Source: Pollutiaquabacter aromativorans
Lineage (GTDB): Bacteria > Bacteroidota > Bacteroidia > AKYH767-A > 2013-40CM-41-45
Direction: 5' to 3'
Assembly: GCA_049177215.1 (NCBI GenBank)
Contig: CP185379.1
Span: 2,852,001 to 2,916,000, forward strand
Length of the DNA stretch: 64,000 nucleotides
A program made the position numbers and the translations under genes. The notes beneath the pieces are model-generated. The model was given only the letters and a program-made list of their open reading frames with translations. It had not been told where the DNA came from and made no database searches. This document shows, piece after piece, positions 49,801-59,542 of the stretch (within the stretch, counting starts at the first letter, position 1; each line of letters starts with the position of its first letter).

Positions 49801-52657
49801 AACCATATGGTCCGGTTCCACCAGTGACCTGACTCGTCGCAACACCATCGGCCGCACCGTTGCAGCGGGCGGAATCGGCGGTTGCCGAGAGAACGGGCAA
49901 TTCGTTCACTACTACCGTGACCACATCCGTATCGGTGCATCCGTTCGCATCGGTCACGAGAACCGTATAATCCGATGTCGTATCGGGGGTGATGGTGGTG
50001 GTCGCAGTGCCGACCCCAATTGGTTGCCAATCGTAAAGAACGCCTCCGCTGGCGGTGAGTGTGGCGGAGGTGCCGAAGCAGACTGCCTGATTCGTGCCGG
50101 CATCCGCGATCGGCAGCGGATAAACGGTAACAAGTATGGAATCGCTGGCCGTGCAACCCTGCGCATTCGTAACGGTAACAGTATAAGCGGTGGTGGCGGA
50201 GGGATTGACGGTGATCACCGAATCCGTCATGCCGCCCGGTGTCCAATCATAGCTGACGCCGCCGCTGGTTCCAAACGTTGCGCTTCCGCCATCGCAATAC
50301 GCGGGGTCCGGACCCAGATCGGGAGTCGGCACCGGATAGACGATCACGGGCTGCGCGACCGAACTGGTACAACCATCGGCCGTGGTGACCGTCAGTACTG
50401 CGTTATAGGTTCCTGTATCCGCATAGGTATACGAAGGCGAACTCAGTGTACTGCCGGTTCCGTCACCGAACGTCCAATCCCAATTGGAAATAGTTTGTGT
50501 CGAGACCGACTGATCGGAGAAAACGCTCGGAGCGCCTAAACATACAGGAGGAGCCGTGAATTCGGCAACCGGCAAAGGGTAAACGATCACATCCACCTGG
50601 CTGGTGCCTGTGCAACCCTGTACATTCGTTACGGTAACGGTGTAGGAGGTTGTCGTAGTTGGATTAACCGTGATCACCGAATCACTCATGCCACCGGGCG
50701 TCCAGGCATACGTGCCGCCACCGGTTGCGGTGAAGGTGGCGCTTCCGCCGTCGCAGTACGCGACATCCGGACCGAGGTTCGGCGCAGGAAGCGGATGGAC
50801 GACAACCGTCTGTGTAACGGTACTGGTACAACCGGCTGCGTTCGTGATGGTGAGGTTGGCCGCGTATGATCCCGTATCGGCGTAGGTATGTGTAGGTGAG
50901 GCTGCGCCGGAAGTCGTGCCGTCTCCGAAGATCCACTGCCAGGTGGTGATCGCGGGATTGGAAACGGATTGATCGGTAAACGAAGTACTGGAACCGAAGC
51001 AAACGGGTGGAGCAGTGAACGCGGCCGTTGGTAATTCCGGAGTAAGCGTTACGGCCTGCGTGATCGTATCACTGCAACCGCCGGGGGTCTGCACGATCAG
51101 GGTGACGTTGTAGGTACCGGGTGCGCTGTAAGTATGCGTCGGGTTCTGTATCGCTGCGGTTGTGCCATCGCCGAAGTTCCATTGGTAACCGCTGAAACCG
51201 CCGACCGACACGGACGATTGGTCGGTGAACGTCGCGATCGTGCCGGTGCAGTCGTCGGTGAAACTGAACGCGGCGACCGGATTCGGGCTTCCGCCGGCTA
51301 CTACGACCGTATCCCGTCCCGTACAACCTCCTCCGGTCGCGGTAACAATGTAGGTGCCCGCACCGACTGTGATCGAAGAAGTTGTTTGTCCGGAACTCCA
51401 GGAATAGGTGTAAGGCCCGTTCACACCGGTAATGGTCGCGTTGAGTGTCGCCTGCGTACCACCGGATGTACAACCGAGGGCCACATCCGGTCCGGCATTC
51501 ACCGCAAGTCCGTTGACACTGATGCAATAGGCGAACGTCTGGCTTCCGGCATACGGGCAGTTGTCATCCTGCACCGTGACAGTGAAACAATAAGGTACCG
51601 TCGAGATGTTCGCAGCCGACGGGGTCCAACAGAACGTACCGGATTCCCGCGTGCCGGGAGTGGTCACGAAGGTCGCGCCGGGGATGGAAAAGTCCCAGCT
51701 CAGGGTCGTGTTTTGCGCAGCATCGGCATCCGACGAGAAGACGTTGAAGCAAAGCTGCGAACCGGCACAGACGGAAGTCGCGAAACTATTGGTTCCGTTA
51801 ATGCCGGAGACCGACGGAATGATGTTGCTGCAGTTGATGACCGTCACCTGGATGTCGCGTTCGACACTTCCAATCAGGACGCCGTTCCGGTACTCGTTCA
51901 CGAGCACGGCCATGACCGTGACCTCGAGGTTGGTGGGCGTCATGCAGATGTCGCCATTGGCCGGATTAAAAGTCATCGCCGGGCTGGAGCTGAGCGGATT
52001 CAACGCGTTAAACGGCGCGAGGTAGGTGACGCCGAGTCCGGCCTGATCCAGGGGCGTGATCATTTGGTAAACCAGTGAATCACCATCCGGATCGTAAGCT
52101 CCGTGGTTGAAACAGAATTGCTGTCCAAGACAAACGAAGGGGACCGGCTTGTTCGAGAACACCGGCGAGTTATTGCAAATGCCCGAAGTATTATCCAAGG
52201 TGGCGAAGATGTACATCAGCGAATTCGCCGGCAGGTTGATGTTGGTGATCGCCGCATTTCGACAACAGAGATTGTAGCTGAACGTCCAGTCGGCGCAAGG
52301 ACCGGGGAGCGTAACCGTACCGGTATAGACGTATTCCTGAATGCCGGTGTACGTGCCGCCGCTGCAAGTCGTAACCTCCGTAGAGCAAATCGGCGTAATC
52401 TCCTGACCCGTACCGGGGATGGGGTCCAGGGTGATGTAAAAAGCCGGATAACACGAAGACTGAATGAGAATGTCAGCCCATCCGTCGGCTGGAACACCGA
52501 CACAGTCGCGATAAAACGATAAGGTTACCTGATAGGTATTGCCGCCCAGACATTGATAGGTCAGATCGGAGCCCATCGAATGACTGGCAGATGATCGCTG
52601 AACCGAAAAGAGTAACAGCGAAAGTGAAAACCAAAACGCAAGGCGTTTTAGAAACAT
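46838..52657 (-). CDS. Giant PKD/SprB-repeat surface protein, paralogue
   Basis: 1939 residues, a close paralogue of its downstream neighbour: the same N-terminal module (SHSMGSDLTYQCLGGNTYQVTLSFYRDC, LCCRNAAITNINLP) and the same C-terminal domain (YIPNAFTPNGDGKNDGFIAIG, WIIDRWGREIFYS, FIGHVTLVR). The middle differs in repeat number, with more SprB repeats (CNGFTNGTLNANAGGGIPGYTYTW, CFGGADGSAVANIVSGNGPF) and five or so PKD domains. Tandem duplication with expansion or loss of internal repeats is evident. Surface exposed; ligand unknown. Confidence 0.88.
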   Translation of the reverse strand: MFLKRLAFWFSLSLLLFSVQRSSASHSMGSDLTYQCLGGNTYQVTLSFYRDCVGVPADGWADILIQSSCYPAFYITLDPIPGTGQEITPICSTEVTTCSGGTYTGIQEYVYTGTVTLPGPCADWTFSYNLCCRNAAITNINLPANSLMYIFATLDNTSGICNNSPVFSNKPVPFVCLGQQFCFNHGAYDPDGDSLVYQMITPLDQAGLGVTYLAPFNALNPLSSSPAMTFNPANGDICMTPTNLEVTVMAVLVNEYRNGVLIGSVERDIQVTVINCSNIIPSVSGINGTNSFATSVCAGSQLCFNVFSSDADAAQNTTLSWDFSIPGATFVTTPGTRESGTFCWTPSAANISTVPYCFTVTVQDDNCPYAGSQTFAYCISVNGLAVNAGPDVALGCTSGGTQATLNATITGVNGPYTYSWSSGQTTSSITVGAGTYIVTATGGGCTGRDTVVVAGGSPNPVAAFSFTDDCTGTIATFTDQSSVSVGGFSGYQWNFGDGTTAAIQNPTHTYSAPGTYNVTLIVQTPGGCSDTITQAVTLTPELPTAAFTAPPVCFGSSTSFTDQSVSNPAITTWQWIFGDGTTSGAASPTHTYADTGSYAANLTITNAAGCTSTVTQTVVVHPLPAPNLGPDVAYCDGGSATFTATGGGTYAWTPGGMSDSVITVNPTTTTSYTVTVTNVQGCTGTSQVDVIVYPLPVAEFTAPPVCLGAPSVFSDQSVSTQTISNWDWTFGDGTGSTLSSPSYTYADTGTYNAVLTVTTADGCTSSVAQPVIVYPVPTPDLGPDPAYCDGGSATFGTSGGVSYDWTPGGMTDSVITVNPSATTAYTVTVTNAQGCTASDSILVTVYPLPIADAGTNQAVCFGTSATLTASGGVLYDWQPIGVGTATTTITPDTTSDYTVLVTDANGCTDTDVVTVVVNELPVLSATADSARCNGAADGVATSQVTGGTGPYGYTWSPSGGSAAVAGGLTAGAYSVIVTDVNGCSDTAYAQVNEPAALTIAASATDVACNGFTNGTLNANAGGGIPGYTYTWSPGNHSGASISSLPAGTYTVTATDYNGCTITTTTVIRQPTVLQANASAVPALCNGSATGSVSASVNGGTAGYTYNWLPGNATTANVSGLAAGLYNVTVLDANGCLTNASVNVTEPTPVSVSTGSTAATCGVANGSVNALASGGVGGYTYSWTPGGGVGATVNGLYAGGYTVTATDANGCTSTQVATISNTGAPVITASVVQNVSCFGGADGSAVANIVSGNGPFTYSWPGGVANDTVSGLSAGTYPVTVTDVNGCSALDTVQVIQPTALSIITGARPASCAGYSDGSVSFSVSGGTPGYQAVWSPGGHTGNINSGIPAGVYSVTVTDAHGCTILGSATVTQPQPVSVSGSTAPVSCNGGSDGQAFIAAAGGTGPYEFDWLPSGIANDTASGLAAGQHIVTITDSLGCITSDTLTVTQPDPVTLTIVAAGVSCSGAADGVAAVTAAGGNGGYQYLWSNNATSASLNNVPAGLYTVMVTDLLGCTATGSAIVDDPFPVELFVEGPAPICIGQEAILTASASGGTSPFSFTWNEGTVNDSLAVALDTTTTFSVVVTDANGCSTAPQEVEVVVYPPLQLSVAELPIICGGDSALLSAEVTGGNGGPYAYSWNDGAINGASSVIQPLNDSLFVVIATDGCSPPVTDSVYIDVHPLPVVQFTPENIEGCTPVSVDFSNLIDPPAGSTYYWDLDDNVTSTDPAPTHTYVTPGTYDVTLTITSDQGCVATQTIEQAVQVWGYPQAGFQQSADTISIFTPVVEFSDISTDAVSWEWNFGDGSTASGEQFPVHHYADSGNYVVQLIVTSEGGCPDTIYGIVRIEPEFTLYIPNAFTPNGDGKNDGFIAIGEGVLEYNMWIIDRWGREIFYSNRFDKPWDGSVYGGDPTCQNDVYEYVIDVLDIRQRKHRFIGHVTLVR

Positions 52658-52963
52658 GGAAATTACTTAAGTCCTGTGTGCAGAGGAATAAGCAAGCTGC
52701 CTTGAAAAATCGTTGATGCACATAGGTAAAGAAACTATGAATTGGAAGCAAGGTGCCTAAAATGAACAAAAGAGCTAATGGCAAGTTTTAATAATCAATT
52801 CTTGGTTGAGGAGGTTTTATCTCATACAACTTCAAGAATGATAAAAAAACTCTTCGGCGAATTGAACGAAATTGTCGGTATAGTTGTACGATGAACAGGA
52901 ATGATTGGAATAATACGGTATCAATTCCAATGGTTCGACCTGCACCAATTTTCTTCCTTGAGC
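52658..52963. other. Intergenic region
   Basis: About 300 bp between two leftward genes. It should hold the promoter of the 1939-residue gene, but no clear TTG-N19-TAnnTTTG pair is visible. No gene supported. Confidence 0.5.
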
Positions 52964-54550
52964 CTATCGCACTATCATCATATTTCGCACCTGTTGCAAA
53001 GATTCGTTCTGGAGTCGCAGGTGATAGATACCTGCTGCGAGGCCGGGGTTTTCGAAATCGGTTTCATACGTACCGGCCGGAAGTTCTGTATTGACCAGAG
53101 TATTGACCAATTGACCTTCCGGATTAAAGACCTGAACCAGTGTATGTCCGCCCATGGAGGTATACTTCACGCGCGTACGCTCCACAAAGGGATTCGGATA
53201 ATTTGACACGAGCGACTCGCCGGCTTTCTGGTTGAGTTCGTTGATTCCGACGGTACATGCATTTCCATTTACCACCGGTAGCAACTGGAAATTCTGCAGC
53301 ATGATCTGGTTCAGGTCCGCCGCCGGTACGCATAACCACTGGTTGAGGACCGTCGCATAAACCGATCGGAAGTCGTATTGCATCGCGACATTATCGTTCG
53401 AGGTCACGGTAGCCGGAATGATCGGGTTGCTGCCCAGCATACCGGGCTGCACGTTGGGGCCAAACAAGAACATAGGTGCAGCGGCGCCGTGATCGGTTCC
53501 GGTACTGCCGTTCGACTTGATCCTTCTGCCGAATTCGGAGAATGTAAAGCCCAGGACACGATCACCGATGTTGAGAAAATCGAGGTCAGCGCAAAAGGCG
53601 GAGATCGCTTCCGACACCCGTCCAAGCAGGGTCGCATGCGTACCCGTCGTGGGATCGGCTGCATCGACTTGCAGGCTATGCGTGTCGAAACCACCCATGC
53701 TGACCAGGTAGATCTTGGTCTTGAGTCCCCCGGCGATCAGTCGAGCAACGATCTTGAGCTGGTCGGCGAGTGAATTGGTGCCATCCGGCGGATAAGCCGG
53801 CGACTGCTGCGTAACGTTGTCGGCTGCATCGGTGATGACACTGGCGTAAGCCATCGACTGCTGCGCGATCGTCCGGATGTAGGTGAGCTCCCGACCGTAC
53901 AGGTTCGCGGGAGCCGGGTCCTGGATTCCGTTGATCAGGTTGTAAAAGTTGGTCGGGTCGGTGATTGTCATGCCCATTCCGACCGTTGGTCCCTGCAAAG
54001 CCAGGGAAACACTGGTTCCGATCTGCAAGGCCAGTGGATCCGGCATGGTCGGATTCGGGTAGCCGGTGGGGAAGTTGGGATACTCGTAATTGAGGTAGCG
54101 ACCCAGCCAACCGGTATTGAGCACCTGGCTGCTGTCGGATGCGGTCAACCAGATATCCGTCGCACGAAAGTGCGAGAAGTTGGGAGACGGATAACTCACG
54201 CCTTGCACGATGGCCAGCTTTCCGTCATTGAACAGATTCTGCATCCCGCCCATGGCCGGATGAAGTCCGGTGCCTGTGATCCCGTTGAGTGAGAGGACCG
54301 CCGTATCGGGGATGAGGATGTTCGGTCGTGCCAGCGAAAGGTTGGCATACTGATCGAGTGGAATGACCGTGTTCAAACCGTCGTTGCCGCCGGTGAGTTG
54401 AACCAGCACGAGGACGTGGTCGTCGATCGTCGATGCCGCCAGCGACTGCAACAAAGGCGATGCTGCGAAGGAACGGAACGAGAATCCGTTGATCAGCGAA
54501 GGAATGGTGGCCGATGCAGCCAGCGATTGGAGAAACTGTTTTCTTTTCAT
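52964..54550 (-). CDS. DUF1501 protein with T9SS sorting domain
   Basis: 528 residues. The start MKRKQFLQSLAASATIPSLI resembles the exported N-terminus of DUF1501 proteins. Core: HVLVLVQLTGGNDGLNTVIPLDQY, SHFRATDIWLTAS, TKIYLVSMGGFDTHSLQ, FSEFGRRIKSNGSTGTDHGAAAPMFLFG, a sulfatase/phosphatase-like metal-binding signature. The end is a type A sorting domain (VSNYPNPFVERTRVKYT, AAGIYHLRLQ). It follows the DUF1800 gene by 11 bp; the two families are almost always found as pairs. Substrate not known. Confidence 0.9.
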   Translation of the reverse strand: MKRKQFLQSLAASATIPSLINGFSFRSFAASPLLQSLAASTIDDHVLVLVQLTGGNDGLNTVIPLDQYANLSLARPNILIPDTAVLSLNGITGTGLHPAMGGMQNLFNDGKLAIVQGVSYPSPNFSHFRATDIWLTASDSSQVLNTGWLGRYLNYEYPNFPTGYPNPTMPDPLALQIGTSVSLALQGPTVGMGMTITDPTNFYNLINGIQDPAPANLYGRELTYIRTIAQQSMAYASVITDAADNVTQQSPAYPPDGTNSLADQLKIVARLIAGGLKTKIYLVSMGGFDTHSLQVDAADPTTGTHATLLGRVSEAISAFCADLDFLNIGDRVLGFTFSEFGRRIKSNGSTGTDHGAAAPMFLFGPNVQPGMLGSNPIIPATVTSNDNVAMQYDFRSVYATVLNQWLCVPAADLNQIMLQNFQLLPVVNGNACTVGINELNQKAGESLVSNYPNPFVERTRVKYTSMGGHTLVQVFNPEGQLVNTLVNTELPAGTYETDFENPGLAAGIYHLRLQNESLQQVRNMMIVR

Positions 54551-54561
54551 GGCCGGCGCTG

Positions 54562-56214
54562 TCAGGAAAGTTGGTATTCGGCAAGGTTCATCAGGTACTG
54601 GTACATCCCCTGTAAACGGGATTCGACAATCCCGTAATACATCGTATTGGTCGGATCCGCCAGGTAGTCGTCCCAGGCATCGGTCCAGTAATGGTCCTGT
54701 GCCTGTCCTGATAAAAGGAAGCTTTTGAGATAGTCTTTCAACGTCTGGGACGGGTCAAAGCAGTAATGCCGATCGAGTACTTCCTGAATGAGCAGGTTGG
54801 GGTCGGTTGCATCCGCGAGTGTTTCGGTATAGGCTACGACATCGAAGGAAATATTGCTGCTGCCCGAAGTATAACCGGTGGACACCATGCGGTCGGTGAA
54901 TGCATTGCGCGCCGGGAGTGTGGTCGCGTTGATCCACAATTCATGATACGCCGGAGCGGAATAGTAAGCCGGCCAGCCGGCCACATCGGGCGGGTCGCCG
55001 ATCGACTGCCCCATGGCGCTGGCCTGCGAGAAAATCCGGTACCAGAGTGCATACTGGTCTTCCAATGCGGAAGCATCCGGAAAGGCGACTGCAAAATCGC
55101 GCGCGTGGGATACCGCGAAATCGATGGGCGTTTTGATGAGCGCACCGCGATTGGCTACATCGAAAAAATGTTCACTGCCGAGCAGCGCCTGCAAAGCCGG
55201 GATGATCTCGTAATTGTTATTCCGAAAGATATCGGCCAGCGGCTGTATGACATCCGTCTCGGTCGCGGCGTCAATCTCGTAGTAGACGAAATAGCGGTAC
55301 AGTTTCCGCGCGATCAGCAAGGCAACCTCCTGTCGTGAGAAGATCATGTCGAGCAGATCGTCGAGTTCATCCTGACCGGCGGTACCACTGCGACCGGCGA
55401 TGACCGCATTACCGTAATAGGCGGAAAAGACCTTGTCGCTGGTATCGTGGCGATTCGGGTCGAAATAAGCTGTTCCATTCGAGAACGTGATGCGGTATCC
55501 GGTGAGCACCTTCGCGGCGTTCTTCACATCGTCCTCCGTATAATAAGGCTGACCGGTCGCATCTTTGCCTACCGTAAACAACTCCTGAAGTTCGCGTCCA
55601 TAATTTTCATCCGGCGCGCTGGCGGTATTCAGGTAGCCGTTCAGGTAGCGCAGCATTCCCGGATCGATGGTAACGGCCCGGGTCATGGTCTTGAAATTGC
55701 CCAAGGCATGGAGTCGCAATAGCGCGTTGTTCTGGTAGCCCATCACGGCGTTCCCCAGCGTGGCCGCTTCGGTCACAAAGTGATTGTGCCAGAATAAGAC
55801 CATTCGTTCCGTGATGCCCGGATCCGGTTGCAGCATCAAGCCGATCCACCAGGAACGGAACGAGCGCAGGCGTTGTCCGTTCGCCAAGGCATCGTAAGCG
55901 GCGTTTACCCACGTTTGCCCGAAGGGCACATTCGGGTCGTTGTAAACCGCGGTAGCAGTATATAAAGGTGGTGAGGGTTGCGTTGCCAGGGGCGTGAGCA
56001 GTTCGTTCAAAGCGCCACTCAAGCCAATGGACAGATAATGATCACACTCGGCCTTCGTTGCTCCGAAACGGGTGCGGCGAAGCAGGTGCTTCACTTCGCT
56101 CAGGCTCCAGGCACCGGAGTAAGGCGCAAGCCCGGTTTGTGTGCGGGCATGCGGTTCGACAAGTGTTGCTTCGTCGGTTTGCGGCCGACCGGAAAGGAAA
56201 TCACGACGGTTCAT
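54562..56214 (-). CDS. DUF1800 family protein
   Basis: 550 residues from ATG 56214 (MNRRDFLSGRP); an upstream in-frame start at 56256 is less likely. DUF1800 signatures: SEVKHLLRRTRFGATKAECDHYL, MVLFWHNHFVTEA, MLRYLNGYLNTASAPDENYGRELQELFTVG, YTEDDVKNAAKVLTGYRI, HDTSDKVFSAYYG. These proteins occur beside DUF1501 proteins in exported pairs of unknown chemistry. It precedes that partner here and is cotranscribed. Confidence 0.9.
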   Translation of the reverse strand: MNRRDFLSGRPQTDEATLVEPHARTQTGLAPYSGAWSLSEVKHLLRRTRFGATKAECDHYLSIGLSGALNELLTPLATQPSPPLYTATAVYNDPNVPFGQTWVNAAYDALANGQRLRSFRSWWIGLMLQPDPGITERMVLFWHNHFVTEAATLGNAVMGYQNNALLRLHALGNFKTMTRAVTIDPGMLRYLNGYLNTASAPDENYGRELQELFTVGKDATGQPYYTEDDVKNAAKVLTGYRITFSNGTAYFDPNRHDTSDKVFSAYYGNAVIAGRSGTAGQDELDDLLDMIFSRQEVALLIARKLYRYFVYYEIDAATETDVIQPLADIFRNNNYEIIPALQALLGSEHFFDVANRGALIKTPIDFAVSHARDFAVAFPDASALEDQYALWYRIFSQASAMGQSIGDPPDVAGWPAYYSAPAYHELWINATTLPARNAFTDRMVSTGYTSGSSNISFDVVAYTETLADATDPNLLIQEVLDRHYCFDPSQTLKDYLKSFLLSGQAQDHYWTDAWDDYLADPTNTMYYGIVESRLQGMYQYLMNLAEYQLS

Positions 56215-56729
56215 GCGAGTGGGCGAATGTTCCCTAAGACCCGGACAAATGGGCAAGGTTTAAGGCTTGAATGAAAGGACGACAGGGATGTTAGCGGAAG
56301 GATGAAGATAATGCACAGCGGACAGATTGGATCCAATGATCGATTCGGGTTTCAACAGATTTATCGTAAAAGAGGCTGTTGTTACGCTCCTCCGGAGCTT
56401 GAAATTTCTGTGAATCCATTATTCTAACGTGTTGGGCCCCTCCGGGGCTTATAGGCGGTAGATGTTCAGCGCATTCTCGTGATAATGATCATGCGTTGCC
56501 GAAAAAACAGAATCGAGGAATAGATAGAAATGAACCTATGCCAGGAATCAATCCGCCACTGAGAGCCCCACATAATTGATGACAGGATTCTCCCAACCTA
56601 ATAGCTCCGGAGAAGCGAACGATCAAGTTAATCGCAAGAATGCACCTTGAAAAACACGACCGCTACCTGAATAAAATATCCCGTACTTATGCGGTTGTGA
56701 GTGACCGCATCACCCTATTGCTTTGCAGT
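56215..56729. repeat. Spacer with GC-rich palindromes
   Basis: 515 bp without a gene. GCTCCTCCGGAGC (about 56389) and GCCCCTCCGGGGC (about 56436) belong to the same style as the GACCCCTACGGGGTC palindromes. It precedes the RAYT-like gene; such transposases often accompany palindromic repeats. Confidence 0.6.
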
Positions 56730-57385
56730 ATGGCAGACTCCTTTACACAGGTGTACTTACAACTCGTATTTTCCACCTACCGCAGGCAACCATTCATCGC
56801 GCAGGAATGGAAGGGCGAACTTCATAAGTACATCACAGGTATTCTGAAGAATCAACAACAAGTGCCCATCAGGATCAACAGCATGCCCGATCATATCCAT
56901 ATCCTCTTCGGCATGAAACCTCAACGATCCATGTCAGAGGTGATCCGGGAAATAAAAGCCGACTCGACCAACTGGGTAAAGAAAAACCGATGGGCGAACG
57001 GGAAATTTCGATGGCAGAACGGCTATGCGCTCTTCTCCTACTCTCAGTCTCATCTGGATCGTGTCGTCAAGTACATTGAGCGACAAGAATATCACCATCG
57101 TTCCATGAAATATGAAGATGAGTACACCCGGATTCTGGATCTGTATAAGGGAACCTCTAATAACCTCTTTCGGGTGCCGCTAATGTGCAAATCTATTTCA
57201 ATCCAATTTAAGCAATGCTTGATCTTTCTTTTCCCTACTTCGTTGCTCGTCAGTCAGATACTTAGCTTCAGTATCTTCCTTCCTCGCGCCTCGTAGGGAA
57301 AAGAAATCTCTACGCACGTCACCCAAAATAGGTTATTAGAGGTTCCCATAAATTAGATCGAATCGGAAAAAAAGTCTTCGACTGA
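56730..57385 (+). pseudogene. IS200/RAYT-type transposase, interrupted by a MITE
   Basis: From ATG 56730: MADSFTQVYLQLVFSTYRRQPFI, the HUH motif MPDHIHILFGMKPQ, GYALFSYSQSHLDRVVKYIERQEYHH with the catalytic Tyr. At 57149 a 199-bp element breaks the frame, which then runs on to 57296 with an unrelated tail. Removing the element and one copy of its ATAA duplication restores DLYKLDRIGKKVFD and a stop at 57383-57385, a normal end for the family. This Y1 single-strand transposase may mobilise the palindromic repeats nearby. Confidence 0.75.
57149..57347. mobile_element. MITE, 199 bp
   Basis: Ends GGGAACCTCTAATAACCT and AGGTTATTAGAGGTTCCC are perfect 18-bp inverted repeats. ATAA flanks both sides (57145-57148 and 57348-57351), a 4-bp target duplication. 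There is no transposase inside, so it must have been moved by another element in trans. Confidence 0.85.
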
Positions 57386-57393
57386 CTGAAGGC

Positions 57394-59220
57394 TCAGGCG
57401 AAAACCTGCAGGTCGTACAACTTCTTGTAGACGCCGCCGCTGGCCAGCAGATCGGCGTGGCGACCGCGTTCGATGATCTCGCCCTGTTGCATGACCAGTA
57501 TCTCGTCGGCGTGTTGGATGGTGGAAAGGCGGTGGGCAATGACCAGTACGGTGCGGTTCTCCATCAGGCGGGTGATCGCGTCCTGCACCAGCCGCTCGCT
57601 CTCGGTGTCGAGTGCCGAGGTGGCTTCGTCGAGGATCAGGATCGGCGGGTTCTTCAGGATCGCGCGGGCGATCGCGATACGCTGCCGCTGGCCACCGCTG
57701 AGCTTTCCTCCGCGATCACCGATATTGGTCTGGTAACCTTCCGGCAAATGCGCTATGAACTCGTGGGCATGCGCAATGGTGGCGGCACGCGTGACGTCTT
57801 CGAGCGTAGCATCCGGCATGCCAAAGGCGATGTTGTTGAACACGGTGTCGTTGAACAGGATGCTCTCCTGGTTCACAATGCCCATCAGTCCGCGGAGGCT
57901 TTCCAGGGTGAGCGAACGGATGTCCTGTCCGTCGATGGTGATACTTCCCTGCTCCAACTCGTAGAAGCGCGGCAGCAGATCGACCAGCGTGGTCTTACCG
58001 GATCCGCTTTGTCCGACCAGCGCGATCGTTTTGCCGCGCGGCACCTCCAGGCTGATGTGCTTCAACACCCAGCCGGTACCGCCCTGGTGATAGGCGAAAC
58101 TCACATCCCGGTAGGCGATGCGGTCCTTGAAGGACTCGATGGCAACGGCACCCGGACGGTTACGGATCGTGACTTCCGCGTCGAGGATCTTGTTGATGCG
58201 TTCGGCCGAGGCGAGTCCTCGTTGCACGTTGCTATAAGCTTCCGTAAATGCCTTGGCTGGCGGGATCAATTGGGAAAAGATGGCGATAAACGCGATGAAC
58301 ACACTCGGATCAAGTGTGGCGTCAGCACTCAACACCAGTCGACCGCCGAAGTACATGACAATGACCAATACGACCGCGCCGAGGAACTCCGACAAGGGAG
58401 AACTCAGGTCGCGTTTCCGGTAGAGGCGCTTCTGTAACTTCCGGAAGCGGTTGTTGTTCTCGCGGAACTTTTCGAAGCTAAACTCCTCCGCGGTAAACGC
58501 ACGGATGATGCGCAATCCGCCCAGCGTCTCTTCGATGTTGCTCAGCAGGTTGCCCATCTGCTCCTGCGATTTGCCCGATGTCCGCCGCAGGCTTTTCCCG
58601 ATCTGACCGATGAGGATGCCGGCGATGGGCAATAACACAAAAACAAAGAGCGATAGTTGCGGACTCATCAGCACCATGGTGGTGAGGAAGAGGATAACGG
58701 TAAGCGGCTCGCGGAAGATCACTTCCAGGGACTGCATGATGCTCCATTCGATCTCCTGCACGTCGTTGGTCATGCGCGCCATGATGTCGCCTTTTCGTTC
58801 GTTGGAGAAATACGAGAGCGGCAGTACCAGGACTTTCCCATACAGCTCGTTGCGCAGATCGCGCACCACGCCGGTACGGATCGGCGCCATGAAGTACATG
58901 CCGAGGTAACGGAACAAGTTCTTCAACAGGAACATCACCACGACCAGTCCCGAGATCACACTCAGGGCTTCGAGCTTACCGTGCTCGGCCACATACTGGC
59001 TGAGGTGATAGTTGAAATTGTTGAGCAGGACCTTCACCGAAAAAGCCCAGGGCATCTCGGTGTAAGTTTGACCCTGACTGAAGAGTACGTTCAAAAAGGG
59101 CGCTACCATTGTCAGCGAAAAGAGCGAAAAGATCACCGACAACACATTGCACAGGATGTTCAGCAGTGCATACGGTTTGTACCCGGTGACCAGCCGCAGG
59201 AGCCGAAGGTAGTTTTTCAT
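57394..59220 (-). CDS. MsbA-like ABC exporter
   Basis: 608 residues: six membrane helices in residues 1-330 (NILCNVLSVIFSLFSLTMVAPFLNVLF, RTGVVRDLRNELYGKVLVLPLSYFSNERKGDIMARM), then an ATPase with Walker A GQSGSGKTTLVDLLPRF, signature LSGGQRQRIAIARAIL, Walker B ILILDEATSALD, and VLVIAHRLSTI. It is a full half-transporter acting as a dimer. The length and motifs fit lipid A or other lipid export; substrate not provable. Divergent from rbfA across a repeat-rich spacer. Confidence 0.9.
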   Translation of the reverse strand: MKNYLRLLRLVTGYKPYALLNILCNVLSVIFSLFSLTMVAPFLNVLFSQGQTYTEMPWAFSVKVLLNNFNYHLSQYVAEHGKLEALSVISGLVVVMFLLKNLFRYLGMYFMAPIRTGVVRDLRNELYGKVLVLPLSYFSNERKGDIMARMTNDVQEIEWSIMQSLEVIFREPLTVILFLTTMVLMSPQLSLFVFVLLPIAGILIGQIGKSLRRTSGKSQEQMGNLLSNIEETLGGLRIIRAFTAEEFSFEKFRENNNRFRKLQKRLYRKRDLSSPLSEFLGAVVLVIVMYFGGRLVLSADATLDPSVFIAFIAIFSQLIPPAKAFTEAYSNVQRGLASAERINKILDAEVTIRNRPGAVAIESFKDRIAYRDVSFAYHQGGTGWVLKHISLEVPRGKTIALVGQSGSGKTTLVDLLPRFYELEQGSITIDGQDIRSLTLESLRGLMGIVNQESILFNDTVFNNIAFGMPDATLEDVTRAATIAHAHEFIAHLPEGYQTNIGDRGGKLSGGQRQRIAIARAILKNPPILILDEATSALDTESERLVQDAITRLMENRTVLVIAHRLSTIQHADEILVMQQGEIIERGRHADLLASGGVYKKLYDLQVFA

Positions 59221-59542
59221 GGGGCGGGGTAAAGGTAGGAAAGAAGGGTGTCGGGTTTTGAGTTTCGGGTTCCAGACTAAAGGGACGAGGGACGAGACCG
59301 AGTGACGAGGAGGTTTTTATGTTTAGAGTTTCCTGCCTCTGCATCCGCTACGGCAGTCAGCCGACTAAGGTCGCTTTTTTAGAACGGGACGAGGGCCGAT
59401 GGAATTGAACCGAGGCTATTTTTTCAACCTTGTAACATTCAACCTTCAAACAACCGGGAACCCGGAACCCGAAACCCGGAACAACCAACTGGCGCATGCC
59501 CCGGCCTGCCCTGTCCCGGGAAATCCCTACCTTCGCACCGCG
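59221..59542. repeat. Divergent spacer with repeat words
   Basis: Contains GGGACGAGGGACGAGACCGA, GGTTTTGAGTTTCGGGTTCC and CCCGGAACCCGAAACCCGG words of the same families as in other spacers. Promoters of the ABC exporter and rbfA must lie here but no clear match was found. Confidence 0.5.
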
